From Dendrophyllia cribrosa (lineage: Eukaryota; Cnidaria; Anthozoa; Scleractinia; Dendrophylliidae): 64,000 nt of DNA. The DNA lies in NCBI GenBank assembly GCA_024195265.1, contig JAJLRJ010000006.1:26516270-26580269 (forward strand), read 5' to 3'. The position numbers and the translations under genes were made by a program. The notes beneath the pieces were generated by a model, which worked only from the letters and a program-made list of their open reading frames with translations, searched no databases and was not told the origin of the DNA. Below are positions 11,916-24,900 of this stretch, piece after piece (position 1 is the first letter of the stretch; each line of letters begins with the position of its first letter).

Positions 11916-12147
11916 TACGGTGGCCCACAAGGGTCAGCTGCAAACGAATAAAAGCAGCTACAAACAAATAAAAGTTGCTTAAGTTAGGGTTAGGGTTAGC
12001 AACTTTTATTTGTTTGCATTAACTTTTATTTGTTTGCATCACAGCAGCTTTTATTTGTTTGCAGCAACTTTTTATTTGTTTGCAGCTGCTTTTATTTGTT
12101 TGCAGCAACTTTTATTTGTTTGCAGCTGACCCTTGTGGGCCACCGTA
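11916..12147. repeat. MITE with internal minisatellite and telomere-like core
   Basis: Terminal inverted repeats TACGGTGGCCCACAAGGGTC (11916) and its complement ending at 12147. Between them a unit of about 21-23 bp, of the type AACTTTTATTTGTTTGCAGC, is repeated at least six times, partly in inverted order, around a short run of GTTAGGGTTAGGGTTAG (about 11983-11999). A TIR element whose interior has grown by tandem repetition. Confidence 0.8.
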
Positions 12148-12234
12148 GAATGTCTTACAGTAATTTTTTAGTGTTTCAGTAGAGTTGGTTGCGTTAATTT
12201 AAAGAAGTTTCCCTTTAAAAAGTTATAAAACGTT

Positions 12235-14085
12235 TAAAGTGCCTATGAAATGTATTTTTACTTCGTTTTTCATTAGTTTATTATGTCCGAAGAACGAAAA
12301 CAATAATCATTTCCCGACGAAAAGAAAGAAAATCGGTGTTTTAGCCCCTCGAAGATGCGTCACTTCGGTTGAAAAGTGGCTCCAATTTTTGGAGAGCCTG
12401 GGGCGAGTGGGAGTGAGTGATGACGTAAATTACGTAAATAGTATGACACATTGGTTTGTTTACGTTATAATTCCCTTGGAATCCTTTAGCGTGATCGTTA
12501 TTTTGCCAACGTTTTTGGCTGTACAAATGTCAGACAGCGCCTAATATGTTTCTTTACAGTCCTCTGAAGGTGAAGAGGATCAGTTTTGGATCACTCTTGT
12601 TCAAATAAAATGATCGTGTCCGCTGTAGTTTTGCCGTAGCGAGGCGAACCGACTGTGCCGCTTGAGCGAAGGAAGTGAACATGAAGAAGACGGACTTTGA
12701 TTTAGATTATTGAACGTGAAAGGTATACATTTCAGTAGCACAGCGTCTTAGTGGTTCGCCAGTTGAGTTGTAAGCTTACTGAACGCAGAGGCGTTTTTGT
12801 TATTTCTTTTTAGTGGCTCGTTGACTAGTGTTTATCGAACGCGAACGATATATTTGTAGTACAGACAATGTATATTACATGATATTAGCGCATTAGCGAC
12901 TCGGCCGGTCTTCTCTGAAGTTCATTGATCGCGCGTGGAGGTTATGAGCTTATTTTATCGGCTTGGCCGTTCGCCCGTCTACTTAAAGTTCTTTTCTCAA
13001 TGCGAAGGATGTATGTCTTAGCTTCTTGGCGGCTTGCTAGTTGAAAGTTTCTAAATACTGATATGTTATGCATATCCGAGGTGGTGTTTTTCAGGCGGCT
13101 TGCTGAATTGAATGTCAATGGTGTATTTTTAGCGGCAAGGCGCCTTGATAGCGTATTTATTTATTTATTTATTCACAATGTTTGAACTCAAGTATATACG
13201 TAATAATTAGCTTCTTTGTTCAGTGTCTTGCCAGAGATTGAACGTTTCTGGAAATTTTAACCACTTGGCGGCTTGTAAGTGAGTTCAAAGCATCGTGTTT
13301 ACATTTATATGTCTGATTTATATTTCATTGTATAAAAATTGATCTGATCGAACACGCAATGATTCAGCGATGTATTTTGTTACGAATAGTCTTACGCATT
13401 TGCACATGTAGATTTTTGATAGATGTTCCGTAGAATAGAAGCCTGCTAGTGAACACTTGCGTCGCTGCACGTTGAATTTTATAATTCTGATACCGTATAA
13501 ACATTTATATTACTCGCCAGTCAGTGCCGATCGAGTCAGTATATTTTTGTAGGCCTGACTGACTTCGACGGCTCTCCAGTCAAGCTGAGGCTTGAAGGAA
13601 CTTCTAAACAGGATATAATTGTAAAATAATATTAATCTTAACAATAAGCGCTTTCATTGAAAACAACATCCCTTGACGTACCCTTTCCGATGTCGGCGAA
13701 CAAGTTTCGTGTATTTCGCCGGTCTATTTTCCTCTGGAGCAAAATAAAGCTTTGTTACACCCTCTGTTATCGAAGAATTCTAATATCTCGTATGTTTGAG
13801 GCCGCTCGCCACATAATATTGTCCACCTCTAGCGACGTCTCTTGTCAGCTCTCTTGTTCTCTATATTCCCGCAGCAGTTTATACAACTATTTACGTCACA
13901 GTGTAATATGACACTGGTTTTGGCCGCGCACAAATTGGAGCCACTTTTTAGCGCCAACAACCTAACTTTGAGACCATAAAATAAGCGTTTCGCATCGTCC
14001 CTAACACTTTAAACCTTTTATTCCAAGGTCTAAAAAGCTGAAACTTTCGATACATCAAAAAATAAATTACATTTCATGGGCACTT
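12235..14085. mobile_element. 1.85-kb element with long imperfect inverted ends
   Basis: TAAAGTGCCTATGAAATGTA near 12235 is matched by the complement of TACATTTCATGGGCACTTTA near 14068-14090, and AAAAGTGGCTCCAATTTTTG (about 12373) by the complement of CAAATTGGAGCCACTTTTTA (about 13930-13950). The core has no intact ORF; it holds several diverged phrases around GGCGGCTTGC and GTTCGCC. Best read as a decayed non-autonomous DNA transposon. Confidence 0.55.
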
Positions 14086-14740
14086 TAATGAGAAGCAGCT
14101 TAACCACAGTTTGCCTGGGCCTCGTAACTTCAATAGCATTAAGGCTATGAAAATGAAACCTAGATATGTCCAAAACTGTTTCCTTTGCAGTCCACACAAT
14201 GTAACGTGGAAATTGTGCAATTACTTTTGTACAGCTGCCATTTTGGATCCAATATCTTGGATTCTGGACTTCTTCAAAACCTTTAAAAAACCGTCCAAAT
14301 TGACCCCAAATAACCAAAACCAATAAAAAATGCTTAAACGGCACAAAAATTTAAAATCTATGACAACAAACGTAGTTTTCTTCTCATTAAAAGGGACAAA
14401 ATGCGAATGGTGAAAATCGTGGAGCCACATAACTTTAAGAGAATTAAAGCCATGACTTTCTATGACACAACTTCAAGAAAACATCAAAAGCTATGACATC
14501 AAAGTTATGACAATGAAACCAGGAGGGTATATAGTAAATCCAAAACGGTCTCCTTTGCGGTCCGCAAAATGCGACGTCGACGTCATGTGACATGGTAATT
14601 ACTTACTTAGTTCTATACAGCCGCCATCTTGGATTTCTCCACAATCTCATAAAACCGTCCAAATTGACTAGACATGAATCAAAACCAATAAAGAAACGCC
14701 AAATGGCATAAAAAATTAAAGTGACAACGATAATAAACCT
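14086..14740. repeat. Diverged tandem duplication, about 370-bp unit
   Basis: Two blocks (about 14100-14400 and 14470-14740) run in the same order with partial similarity: TCCAAAACTGTTTCCTTTGC then CAGCTGCCATTTTGGAT, and TCCAAAACGGTCTCCTTTGC then CAGCCGCCATCTTGGAT, each followed by AAACCGTCCAAATTGAC and an AACCAATAAA phrase. No coding potential. It lies just downstream of the polycystin gene stop codon. Confidence 0.65.
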
Positions 14741-14960
14741 GTTTTTTTTTTTCATTTAAAGGTTAAAAAAATGCAAATGAAGAAAAGACATGGCTGCCAA
14801 AATCTTGTTGCAATGAAATCATCAAGTCCCGTGAACGATAAAATGTCATACCAAATTATTGCCAGATAAATTTCAGGAAACGTTTGATGGAGTTTGATTT
14901 CATATTCACTGACACTGAGTTATGAATGTTAAAAGTAAGTGCGGGCACTCTGTGCCTCCT

Positions 14961-14977
14961 CCTCCCCCCCCCCCCCC
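14961..14977. repeat. Poly-C tract
   Basis: A C-rich homopolymer directly beyond the stop codon of the minus-strand polycystin gene; on the transcript it is a G-tract at the start of the 3' UTR. Confidence 0.8.
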
Positions 14978-14985
14978 AAACCAGG

Positions 14986-16484
14986 TTAAATAGGTAGCCC
15001 CCGTTTTAACTCTGTATCGTTCTGTACTGACTCTTCAGGTTGACAAAATACTGAATGTACGAGATCATGAAACTCATCTTCCTCTCTTCGATAATCAACA
15101 TCTATGATTTCCGTTCGGCGACTAAGAACCTCCAATCTCTTGTCAAGTCTCGATAGCCTTTCTTCAGTACTCTGTATGATGCTTTCAGAATTTATACAAA
15201 ACGGTTCTGCCTCAGAGCGGCACATGTTAGAAAACGTTGATTCATCGCAATATAATTTGAATTGGTGTGGCTTTTGGCGTTTTGTAAACATCTCCATAAA
15301 ACGTTCGCCTATAAAGCGTGCCATTTCAAGTTCCTCCGCGCTTTCCTCTGCGTGTGTTTTGGCGTCCACGTACGACTCGTTTAATACAGAAACTATCATA
15401 TTCATAAGTACTATGGTCATAGCCAACATGTATGAGAAAGCGAAAAATGGCCCAAGAAACGGGTTTTCACTGCGCAGCTCATGTAGTGGGACAGCTTTTC
15501 CTAAAATGAATTCAAACTGGGATATCACAGCATGCATATAGCTAGAGTAATGAAGGATTGTGTGTCCGAAAAACTGTTTACCTGATATGACAAAGGCATT
15601 GAACAATATTAGAAAGAAACCCACATATGACAGCTGGTAGCCTACTGACTGTCGGAAAGATGTAAACAAGTAAATTACATAAGGGTTAAAACGGATAAGA
15701 TTCAAAAGCTTAATTGTTACCATAAAAATGGCAAACGATATTGCGGCATTTTCCCAGTTAGCCCAATCCAGAGCTACGTGAAAATGCACAATGTCATATG
15801 GATTGTTTTGGATAGCTTTGATACTCTTCAGAACCGCTTTTGATCTGATCATGTAGAACGCTACTGACGCTACAGAGGAGATGATCATTAAGAAATCAAC
15901 CATATTCCAAACTGACTTAAAAAATCCAAGCCGCTGTCGGTAAAGGTGGACCAGCATCATGATGAAGTAATAAAGCACCATGGCCATGAAAAGGAACTGA
16001 CAAATGAGGTAGAACATCAGAGCTCCTGACTCTGTGCTGTACAACTCGAGTGTGTCAACCCTTCTAGTAGCGTAAGCGGCGCCAGTAGCTATAGCCTCGT
16101 AGAAGTAGGTGGCAATGCTGAGAAGATTTGTGTTAGCGTTAAAAACTGCGAACTCTAGGATTACTGCTCGTGTCTGACGATCAACCCAGCCATAACCAAA
16201 GGTTTCTCCTAAGACTCCCTGAGCAGTTCCATCGTCATATCCCATGACGGCAACGTAGCCACCTCCTCCATATGTATTGTAAGTGCCTTTTATCGGATCG
16301 TTGTCCAGGTCTTCACCTGATTGGTAACGCCAAGGCTTTGGACACAATTGCAGAGCCGCCGGCCATGAAGTATTGTAGGGAAGTGGTTTCCAACCTGGAA
16401 GACTCAATGGCGTAGTGTTCTCACCTTCACTGGAATAGTCGTAGTAGCAGTCTGGGATAAAATCCGGGCGGGATTCACAGGAAC
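14986..16484 (-). CDS. Polycystin gene, last exon: polycystin channel domain and C-tail
   Basis: Acceptor TTTAAG|GT, phase 1; 499 codons to TAA at 14986. It begins with two Cys-containing loops (SCESRPD, then [11 protein letters not shown]), then the extracellular polycystin (TOP) domain with [30 protein letters not shown] and NANTNLLS. Membrane segments follow: [75 protein letters not shown] and [20 protein letters not shown]. The pore-helix region is [12 protein letters not shown] between the last two. The fourth segment has few charges, as in PKD1-type subunits. The C-tail carries a heptad-like stretch, [16 protein letters not shown], likely the coiled coil used for subunit assembly. Carrying most of the polycystin domain on one large exon is notable. 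Confidence 0.93.
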
Positions 16485-19400
16485 CTTAAATAAAGAATAT
16501 CATTATTAATAATTACTAGTAGCAAATATCAAGAGACCACAGAATATAATCAAAGGCTTTTATGAGCCAACTCCAGAAAACGAAACGCTACAAATAAAAG
16601 ATTCTTCACCAAAACATTCATAGCGGCAGGCCGTTTTGACATAAAGCAATGTTATTTTTGCAAATACATAAAACACAAAAATAAATGTACAAGACTTTCC
16701 CTTTCGATTAATGGTCGATTTATTTGACTTTGTTATCTGTGTTTTCGCAGTCCTCACTGCATGTTGATTGACAAGCCTTTTGTTGTTTCTCTGAGGAGTT
16801 TTCTGATACATGTCACGCAAAAGCACATTACGTCATCCACTGATCACTCTTATTACAAACAACGCGTATCCTGTCACGCTATGACATGTTTTTTAGTCAT
16901 TGCTTCAAATTGGTTTATTTTGAACTTTTACAAATGCAGTCTCAGAAAAATAAGCGTCATGCGAGAACAGCCTTAAAAGCCTGGTGTTAATGTTTGCAAA
17001 CTCGGTCTAAGCTTTTTGTTTTTTTTTGCAAAGCAGTCAAAGAATTAATGAGACTGAACAAATTTAAAACATGGCATCGTCCAGTTCTCCGTTATTTCGT
17101 TCAAACAAGCGTATTTGTGCCACGTTGTTGAATTCGAAACACAATTTGGTTTATGTTAACTTTTACATATGACAGGGATACTTCACACATGCATTTAAAA
17201 TCACATTTTCGGTGCTGCTACGTTTTCCCAAGTCTTGAAAAACGAATTTGAAGTCCACAGATCGATTTTAATTTTCCAGGGCTTAAAGCCGTATGCACTG
17301 GTCAGCGGCATTACCAAGAAAAGTTTACAGCCGACAGATGGTAGTCTGCTATAACTCGTTCATTACGCTTCGCGTATTCACAAGTTAAAAATGGAGTGTA
17401 TGCTTAAAACATACTGATAAGAATTATGTTTTAAATAACTCTTTTGAATAGCGTCTTAGAATTTCTTTGGTTAAAACATTGATGGTAAGAAGTGAATTTA
17501 TATTTTTTTTATGGTAAATGATTCAAAGAAGCTAGGATTTGTTTTTTAATAGTTTTGCTTTTCTGGAGAGTTAAAGTGCCCCTGTGATCAAATTTTTAAT
17601 TTTCAGTTTTTTACCTTTACGTGTACTATTAGACTTTGTTACTCATCTTGCCAAATTTCAATCTATTACGAACATCAGAAGTCATTTTATTTTAACATTT
17701 ATTTCTGAGAATTTACGGCCGCCATTAATCAACCTTGTTCCAAGGCTTGGTTGCGAATGGGAGAAAGTGACGTCAAAGGCTCAAAAATACCTCACGGGTT
17801 GAAATTATAATAACAATCAGCAAAGAAAATTGCACGAAGAACAAGTCCAAAGTTTTTGTTGCTTTTCGCATGATTTTCAATACTTATTGTTCTTATAATT
17901 TCAACCCGTGAGGTATTTTTGAGCCTTTGACGTCACTTTCTCCCATTTGCAACCAAGCCTTGGAACAAGGTTGATTAAGGCTGGTTTTCACTAGCGCATA
18001 AGCATAAGCACAAGCCAACATACGCAGACTCAGTAACGTGTTGATCATTAGTGCCTATTGTTCTGTTTTGTTCAAACAATTGGAACTAATGATCAACATG
18101 TTACTGAGTCTGCGTATGTTGGCTTGTGCTTATGCTTAAGGCTGGTTTTCACTAGCGCATAAGCATAAGCACAAGCCAACATACGCAGACTCAGTAACGT
18201 GTTGATCATTAGTGCCTATTGTTCTGTTTTGTTCAAACAATTGGAACTAATGATCAACATGTTACTGAGTCTGCGTATGTTGGCTTGTGCTTATGCATAT
18301 GCGCTAGTGAAAACCAGCCTTTATGCGCTAGTGAAAACCAGCCTTTAATGGCGGCCGTAAATTCTCAGAAATAAATGTTAAAATAAAATGACTTCTGATG
18401 TTCGTAATGGATTGAAATTTGGCAAGATGAGTAACAAAGTCTAATTGTACACGAAAAATTGATGTTAGTAATAACACTACTAACCGACTTGTCCGTCGTA
18501 AAAGCACTAGTAAACGAGTTAAAAGCACAACATGGTTACAATTATTATATGTCGTGAGTATCTTTGTGTTTTGGAAGACAATTCAAACAGTTTCAAGCAC
18601 TCATCATGATAATAGTCTGCAGGATATCTCGTCTATCTTTTTTGTTTAGAGACATATAGAGATTTATAAATAGAACAATTAGACCACGAAAATCTCAGTA
18701 AGATTGTTGCTTTTGACTATAAAAATTACCGCAATGTAAGTGCAAGTTTACACAGGTTTCCCAAGACACTTACTCTTTTTGATTCTCAATTGTCTCATCC
18801 ATGGCATGCCGATCAATATGGACATTTTGTTTTCAATATACACATCTTCTTTTTCTTTAGCCCCATTGTACCACGGCTGGTTGTAAAAATTTGGAAGGAA
18901 CTCTTGCCTCATCCACCCCCACAGCTTGTGTCTGCCGGTTACCTGAAATAAGAATACGCATTGTAATACCATAATAATAAATAGTGTGGTGGCGCCGTGG
19001 TGTAGCGGTCTTTTACTATAACCGTGATTAAATTTATGAATTTATTTTCATATCATTGAACTGCGGATGAAACATATTTTTGAAAATCGAAATATCACAG
19101 TTGTGATCTTAGCTCAAAAATTGCAGAAAGAGCTTGAAAATAATAAGGCTTGAAAAGAACTCAAAACCATGACTTACAATGCCGGACTAACTTAGCAATT
19201 CCCACCGGAGGCTGCGCGAACAAACACCCTTTTATTTTTCCCATTCCCTTGGCCCAGTTGCTCTGGGCATGCAACCACCTGGGAGACCACTGACGCTGAC
19301 CATTGGGTATATATAGCAATAACCGCCAAACCAACTTAAAGGTCTCGCTCCCCGTTTTACCTTCAGAGTTGCTTCGTTCCCATAACTTAACAATGCCCGG

Positions 19401-21874
19401 GGTGATTGAGAATAAGGGTGAGCAAAGCAAACTGAGCTGGTGACAAAAGCTCTATCATATTAAACCAGAAGCTCATATGAGATAACCTTCTGAATACATT
19501 TAAATATGTGATATATGTGAGTTGCGGATTAAGCATTTCATGGGAGAAAGATCGTCGCAATGACGCTAGCAACGTAAACAGTTAAAAAAAGAAAACCTGA
19601 TCATAGTCATTTTTTGTTTGTCGTCTGTTTGAATAATAGCTGCAGTTATTTATCTGGTGCATTAATTGTATTTGTCATCTACTGGTAAAGCCTTACCGTA
19701 TCAAACTTTGTAAATGGATTTAACAGTGTAGAAGTCATCATAAAGCGATAATTATTCTTGTTGCCATAACAAACCATCGCTAAGAAAAACACAAATACCA
19801 AATGGAGAACAATTTCCTTCACCATGCCTGCCAACTTGACCTCCTTTTTGGCTCGTTCGCGCATGATCTCCAATCGCGAGCGCTTGAAACGCTCTTTGGG
19901 ATCGTCGCAAAGTAAATCGATGTCATCCGTGTACAAATTGTCGTTTTCAGTCTCTCCCTCGGAATCTTCACTGTTGCCCTTGGCTCGGGTCACAAGCAAT
20001 GAAACCACCACAACGACAAGCATAACTTTCGTTGGTTGTACCACGAAAATATCCTGGCCATTCGAGATCAAAATAGAGGAAAGCCATTGCTCTGCAACTT
20101 CCTTGCCCCACATTAAGCTGTAGAATAAAGTGAATGTTGCTGCTGTAAGTGTTGTGACAAAACAGAGAAACCAGGCGAAGTAGACACAAAAGTGTGGCAA
20201 CATGCAGCCAGCGTCGCTAGCTTGATCAACGAGCTCTTGTGCGTGGTCAATTTCTTTATATTTGTCTGCCTTTTCCCTTCTAGGTTTGCTGGACTTGAAC
20301 AGGAGAACAATTAAGATGTTGACAGGTGCAATTATAATCCCGCTTTGTACTCCGACGACAATTTGTCTCCAGGAAAACTTGAATGGTCCAACTTGAATAG
20401 CTCCCTCAGATTCTCCACCAATGTTATAGAACATGGCATTGGCAATCATGGCGCTAAACAGAATTGAGAGGCAGCACGAGGCTCTTTGCACACGTGTAAA
20501 TGTGCTGTTACATGCTTTACCAAACACAGACATCCATAAGTGACTGTCAGCAATTTTTCTTCCAAAGCGGGAACGAACTTGATCTGAAAAGGAACCGACA
20601 CTTCCATGTTTTACATCTACTTCTGTTAAACCGTCCCCTTTCTCTACTGCAAGCCATCGATTAAACGGGAAGGTCCATTGTTCCTCAGTCTGTCTGTCTC
20701 TGATTGTTACCGTTTCCACAAACCAAGATGGATTTTCTCCTGTGTTATCATGTTCTAAAGTTATTTCTTTGAAAGGTCCCAGCCGTTCATTTGTGATCAG
20801 AATAAATCCATTTATGCTGCTCCGTGCAAACATTTCACTGGACTCCCCTTTACTTCGCAATGGAACTTGACTGTGTTCATTTATTTCACCTTTTATGCTG
20901 ATTGTCACATTAGCCGTTGTTCCTGAATCTTTCCAAACACCTGTGCAAATAACCATGTCGTAATAATAGTTTCCTTCTTCAACGATGGTCACAAGCTTCG
21001 GAGGACACATCTACAAAATTATTTGAAGTTAAACACAGTTAGTTGAAGTTGAATGGATTGAACCAATTGCTAGTTTTCTTGAGAGTTGCATGATATATAA
21101 CAAAATAAGGCATTGAAGCAACTTTCTGAACATCAAAAGAGACTTTTAAGTGTATCGACGGCAGCTAGGTCACATTCTCGAAAATAAAATCATACGAATA
21201 GAATTTTTTCAAGTTATGTTTTCTAAAACAACAGTTGAACGTCGGATAAATAGTGACGTTTTAACGTAAAAAGTGTGAGTTTGAAAGCTTTTATTTGCCA
21301 CGTGAAGTCAGGTTTGTAGTACAATGCCCTATTCTACTTGTTCCACATGTTTTCCTGAGCTCATTATCCAAGGAAAGTATCTTGGTGGAAGGGTTTAGCT
21401 TGCTCGCAGGTTACACTGATCTTAAAGACTAGAGCATTGAGAACTGATTTTTCTACTTGCCTTGTTTTCATCTCTTTTATCTGCCCTCCTAGCAAACACT
21501 AGTACAACGAAGTAAAGAAGAAAAGCGCAAGCAATGGTTACCAGTACTGAAATGTTACCACTCTCACTAAGGTTTCCAAACTCAGCGAAAACTTTGTCAA
21601 AGTCGATTGGATTTGGCGCTTGTATAAAGTTTCCGCCAAATGACGTCAGGTGATTGCAACGGCATACAAGATGTGTGGTGTTTGATTTGGAGTCAACCTA
21701 TCAAAAAAGCATCTATTCTTAGCAACATTTACGGCCGTTATATATTATGACAAGTATTTCCGTATCTGTGAGACATGCAAACGATTTGTGGCTGTGGCCA
21801 CTAAATTTTAGTGGGAAGAAGAAAGGAAAATGCCAATGTATGCTTTATTGCGTCCTGATTTAGACTGTTAGTTA

Positions 21875-21909
<35 letters not shown>

Positions 21910-24900
21910 GGCTTAGCCTATACAAACCTTTCTAATTTTTGTCTTGGTTCATTACGCAATGAACCAAGGCAAAAATTAGAAAGGTTTGTATGGAGTCATC
22001 AGAGCATAACGGTGCCAATGTCTCATCCCCAAATTGCAATAAGATGCTGATTTTTGGTAAGCGGGCATTTTTCGTCATGCCCTTTCCGAATATCTAATCA
22101 AATCCCATAATTTCACAAATTAGTTTTTGTGACGTCATCACTTCGGTACTCTATGCTGTCTTTAGACACAGTTTGGAATGGTTTGGTGACATTCGGTTGC
22201 TATGGTAACGAGATATGACGTCATAAGTAGCACGAAGTGTAGCCATTTTTTGAATAAAAATGCTTGTTGTTGAACTTTTTTCGGTAAAAAAGATATAAAA
22301 CGCTACCCAAAAGCAGCAGGATGTTTAATGGTATTATATTGTACCTTTCGAGCAAAAGCATATTTGTGATTTCCGCATTTTCCGATAAATTTGAATTTTT
22401 AGTAAAATCCAAGATGGCGGCCATCTTGGCAGAGCCATTTTTGATGACGTCAAAGACCCCCAGCAGCGGAATAACCCATTAAATTTACCTTCTTTTGTAG
22501 AGCATATAACAGGCTATCTTTTAGAGGTAAATTATTTCCGAAATATTGTAACACCGCAAAAACCAAGAGGAGAGGTTGCAATCATCGCCCCCACATTATA
22601 TCACGGTAGGGAAATCTTCATGTACGTCCGAGGTTTAAACTTTACGTTTATGTCAATAAGTGAACTCTATCTCATAGGTATATCCTTAGAAATCAGCGCA
22701 GGTTGTTTTAGAGGTATATTGAATAGCATTTAATTGAATTTATAATTCATACAGGCAGTCAGGGCGCTTTATCCTTATTTTAATCCTGGGACAACTATCA
22801 TCATCAAGCGGGTACCTTGAACAATATCATATTGGTTACCTTGCAGCCGTCCGAAGTCCACCTGTCCTTATCTTCAGACCAATATAAACAACTTGATTGA
22901 GTAATACTCATGGTGTAGTTCACGTCTGTGGCTGGATCATACTGGGGAACGATTGTTTTATTTAGTCCTTTTGGAGGTGGATCCTTGAAACCAACACATG
23001 ATCTCCTTTGACGACCATGACCAAAACATGACCGTCTTTGTCTAGAGTGTTCGGTGTTATTTGTTGCTCCTAGGAAAAGTATCCCAACATAAAGCATGCC
23101 TGGTTTAGGTGGCACCACTGTTAAGGAACTCGCATCCGGAAGACAGGATGCTGTGTTTTGTTCGCCTTCAATTTGATTTTTACACATTGATTTAAACGTA
23201 ACGGTAAAGTTGTGATCAAAATTATCAATTGTCGGTCTGGATCCAAATTTAACAAACACTTCAACAACAACAGAAACAGCAATATCCATCTTAATTGACA
23301 CGGGCACATCTGCTAGCTCCGCATTATAGCTACGAATTGACATTTTGTTTGGCTTTAAAAAGGAATGTTCCGGGACATCGCTAGTGTTGTTCTTCGGTGG
23401 GCTGGAAATTGGAATGATCATCACAATGTCTTCATCAAGGTTTGATACGTTAATTTTTGTCGCATTGTCGCTTTGAAGTTCAAGACTTGTGACACTTGAT
23501 TGGATCGCTTTGCTGCTTTCGTCCCAACTGTAAGGGTTGAAATCAACAGCCATCATCTGTTGATAAATGACAACAAGAAGAAAGCCGTACCTTAACAACA
23601 GGACTGTATTTTTATTTCATGGGCTTTGTTTACAGACACCCGCTGAAAATCGACAGGTAGTTATTACGGACATTTTATTCGGTGCCGGCGACAAGCCCTG
23701 AAATACATAACTTAGTGGCTCTTGATATGGACAAAACACACATTTTATATTGTAACTCAGCCTCGTTTTCGTTTTCATGAAAACGAGGCTGATATCTGCT
23801 TTTTGTGATGTACAACGTTTCCTAGTTTTGTGACTAACCAAAATAACCTAAGCCTGCGTACTCAAAAGTTGTGATACAAATACAATGAAATGCTTGTTAA
23901 TAGTTGTTAAATTAGTGAGGTTTTTATTTGTCAATATTCCAACGTACATCGAGCATTCCTTTTTCTTTCCTTTTTTTGTTTAAAAGTAAAAAGTAAAAAA
24001 CCCTAGATATTTAGTTGTTTAATTTCGATACTTTTTCTAAAACGATAGCGCATGCGTTGTATAATACTAGTTTATTTTATAACTATGTACCAATAATGCA
24101 CAGAAAAGTAATTCGAGTTAAATACTTTTACCTGAGTCTGCAATAAAGAGAAAATGTGCTCTATCCGGGATTTTGTAAGTCCGTAAACGCTATAATACAA
24201 TATTCCTCTTGGTAAAATAATACCAGAAAGCTCACTACAGGATTGGATATTCTAATGCGTTTGAAAACCGTAAAAGATGGAGAAAACGGAGGGTTTATAA
24301 TCCCCCAAAAAATAGGATGCTCACCTTTGCGTTTACGTCACCATTACCCATATTTCCAAGGTTTTCTGGAAGCTGAGTCTTTGTTGGTCCTTCCTCCATA
24401 CTAAGCCCCTTAATATCGCTGGGGGAGACCTTCTTTAGAGATACTGCCAATTTTGGAGTTTTAATTACCAAATTTTCAGATGGCACAAGACGAACAAAAA
24501 ATCCATCAGACATAGTGTTCAATTGTTTTAAAGCCTTTTGTACGTTCTCCTGTAATCATAAAGGAAACCACGCAGCTTAGCAATCAAACAGAGTCTTTTT
24601 AAAGTTCCACTATAATTGATGGATTTTCTAAAGTTGTAGTGCATCACGCAGTGAATACCAAAGTATATTGTGTTTTCCCATTTTTGTCCAAATGCAAATG
24701 ATTGCTTTCCATTGGTGTCTACCAAGCATACCATATTTCTTCTAATAAAAGTCATAATTCCTCAGTCGATCGATTCCGTCAAATAATCAGTACTCTTGCG
24801 GAAAAAATATTTTAAATGATCGACTTTTTAAATAATACCCAGTAGAAAACATATACAAAGTACAGGTTCAGTTTAGATTTTTGTAAATATTTATGATTTA

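Noticed and set aside
15104..15541. 145-residue + strand ORF
   Set aside because: Antisense to the polycystin channel exon and without domain features.
22221..22424. 67-residue minus-strand ORF with a hydrophobic run
   Set aside because: It lies wholly within a repeat that recurs at 44899-45340, where the frame is not kept.
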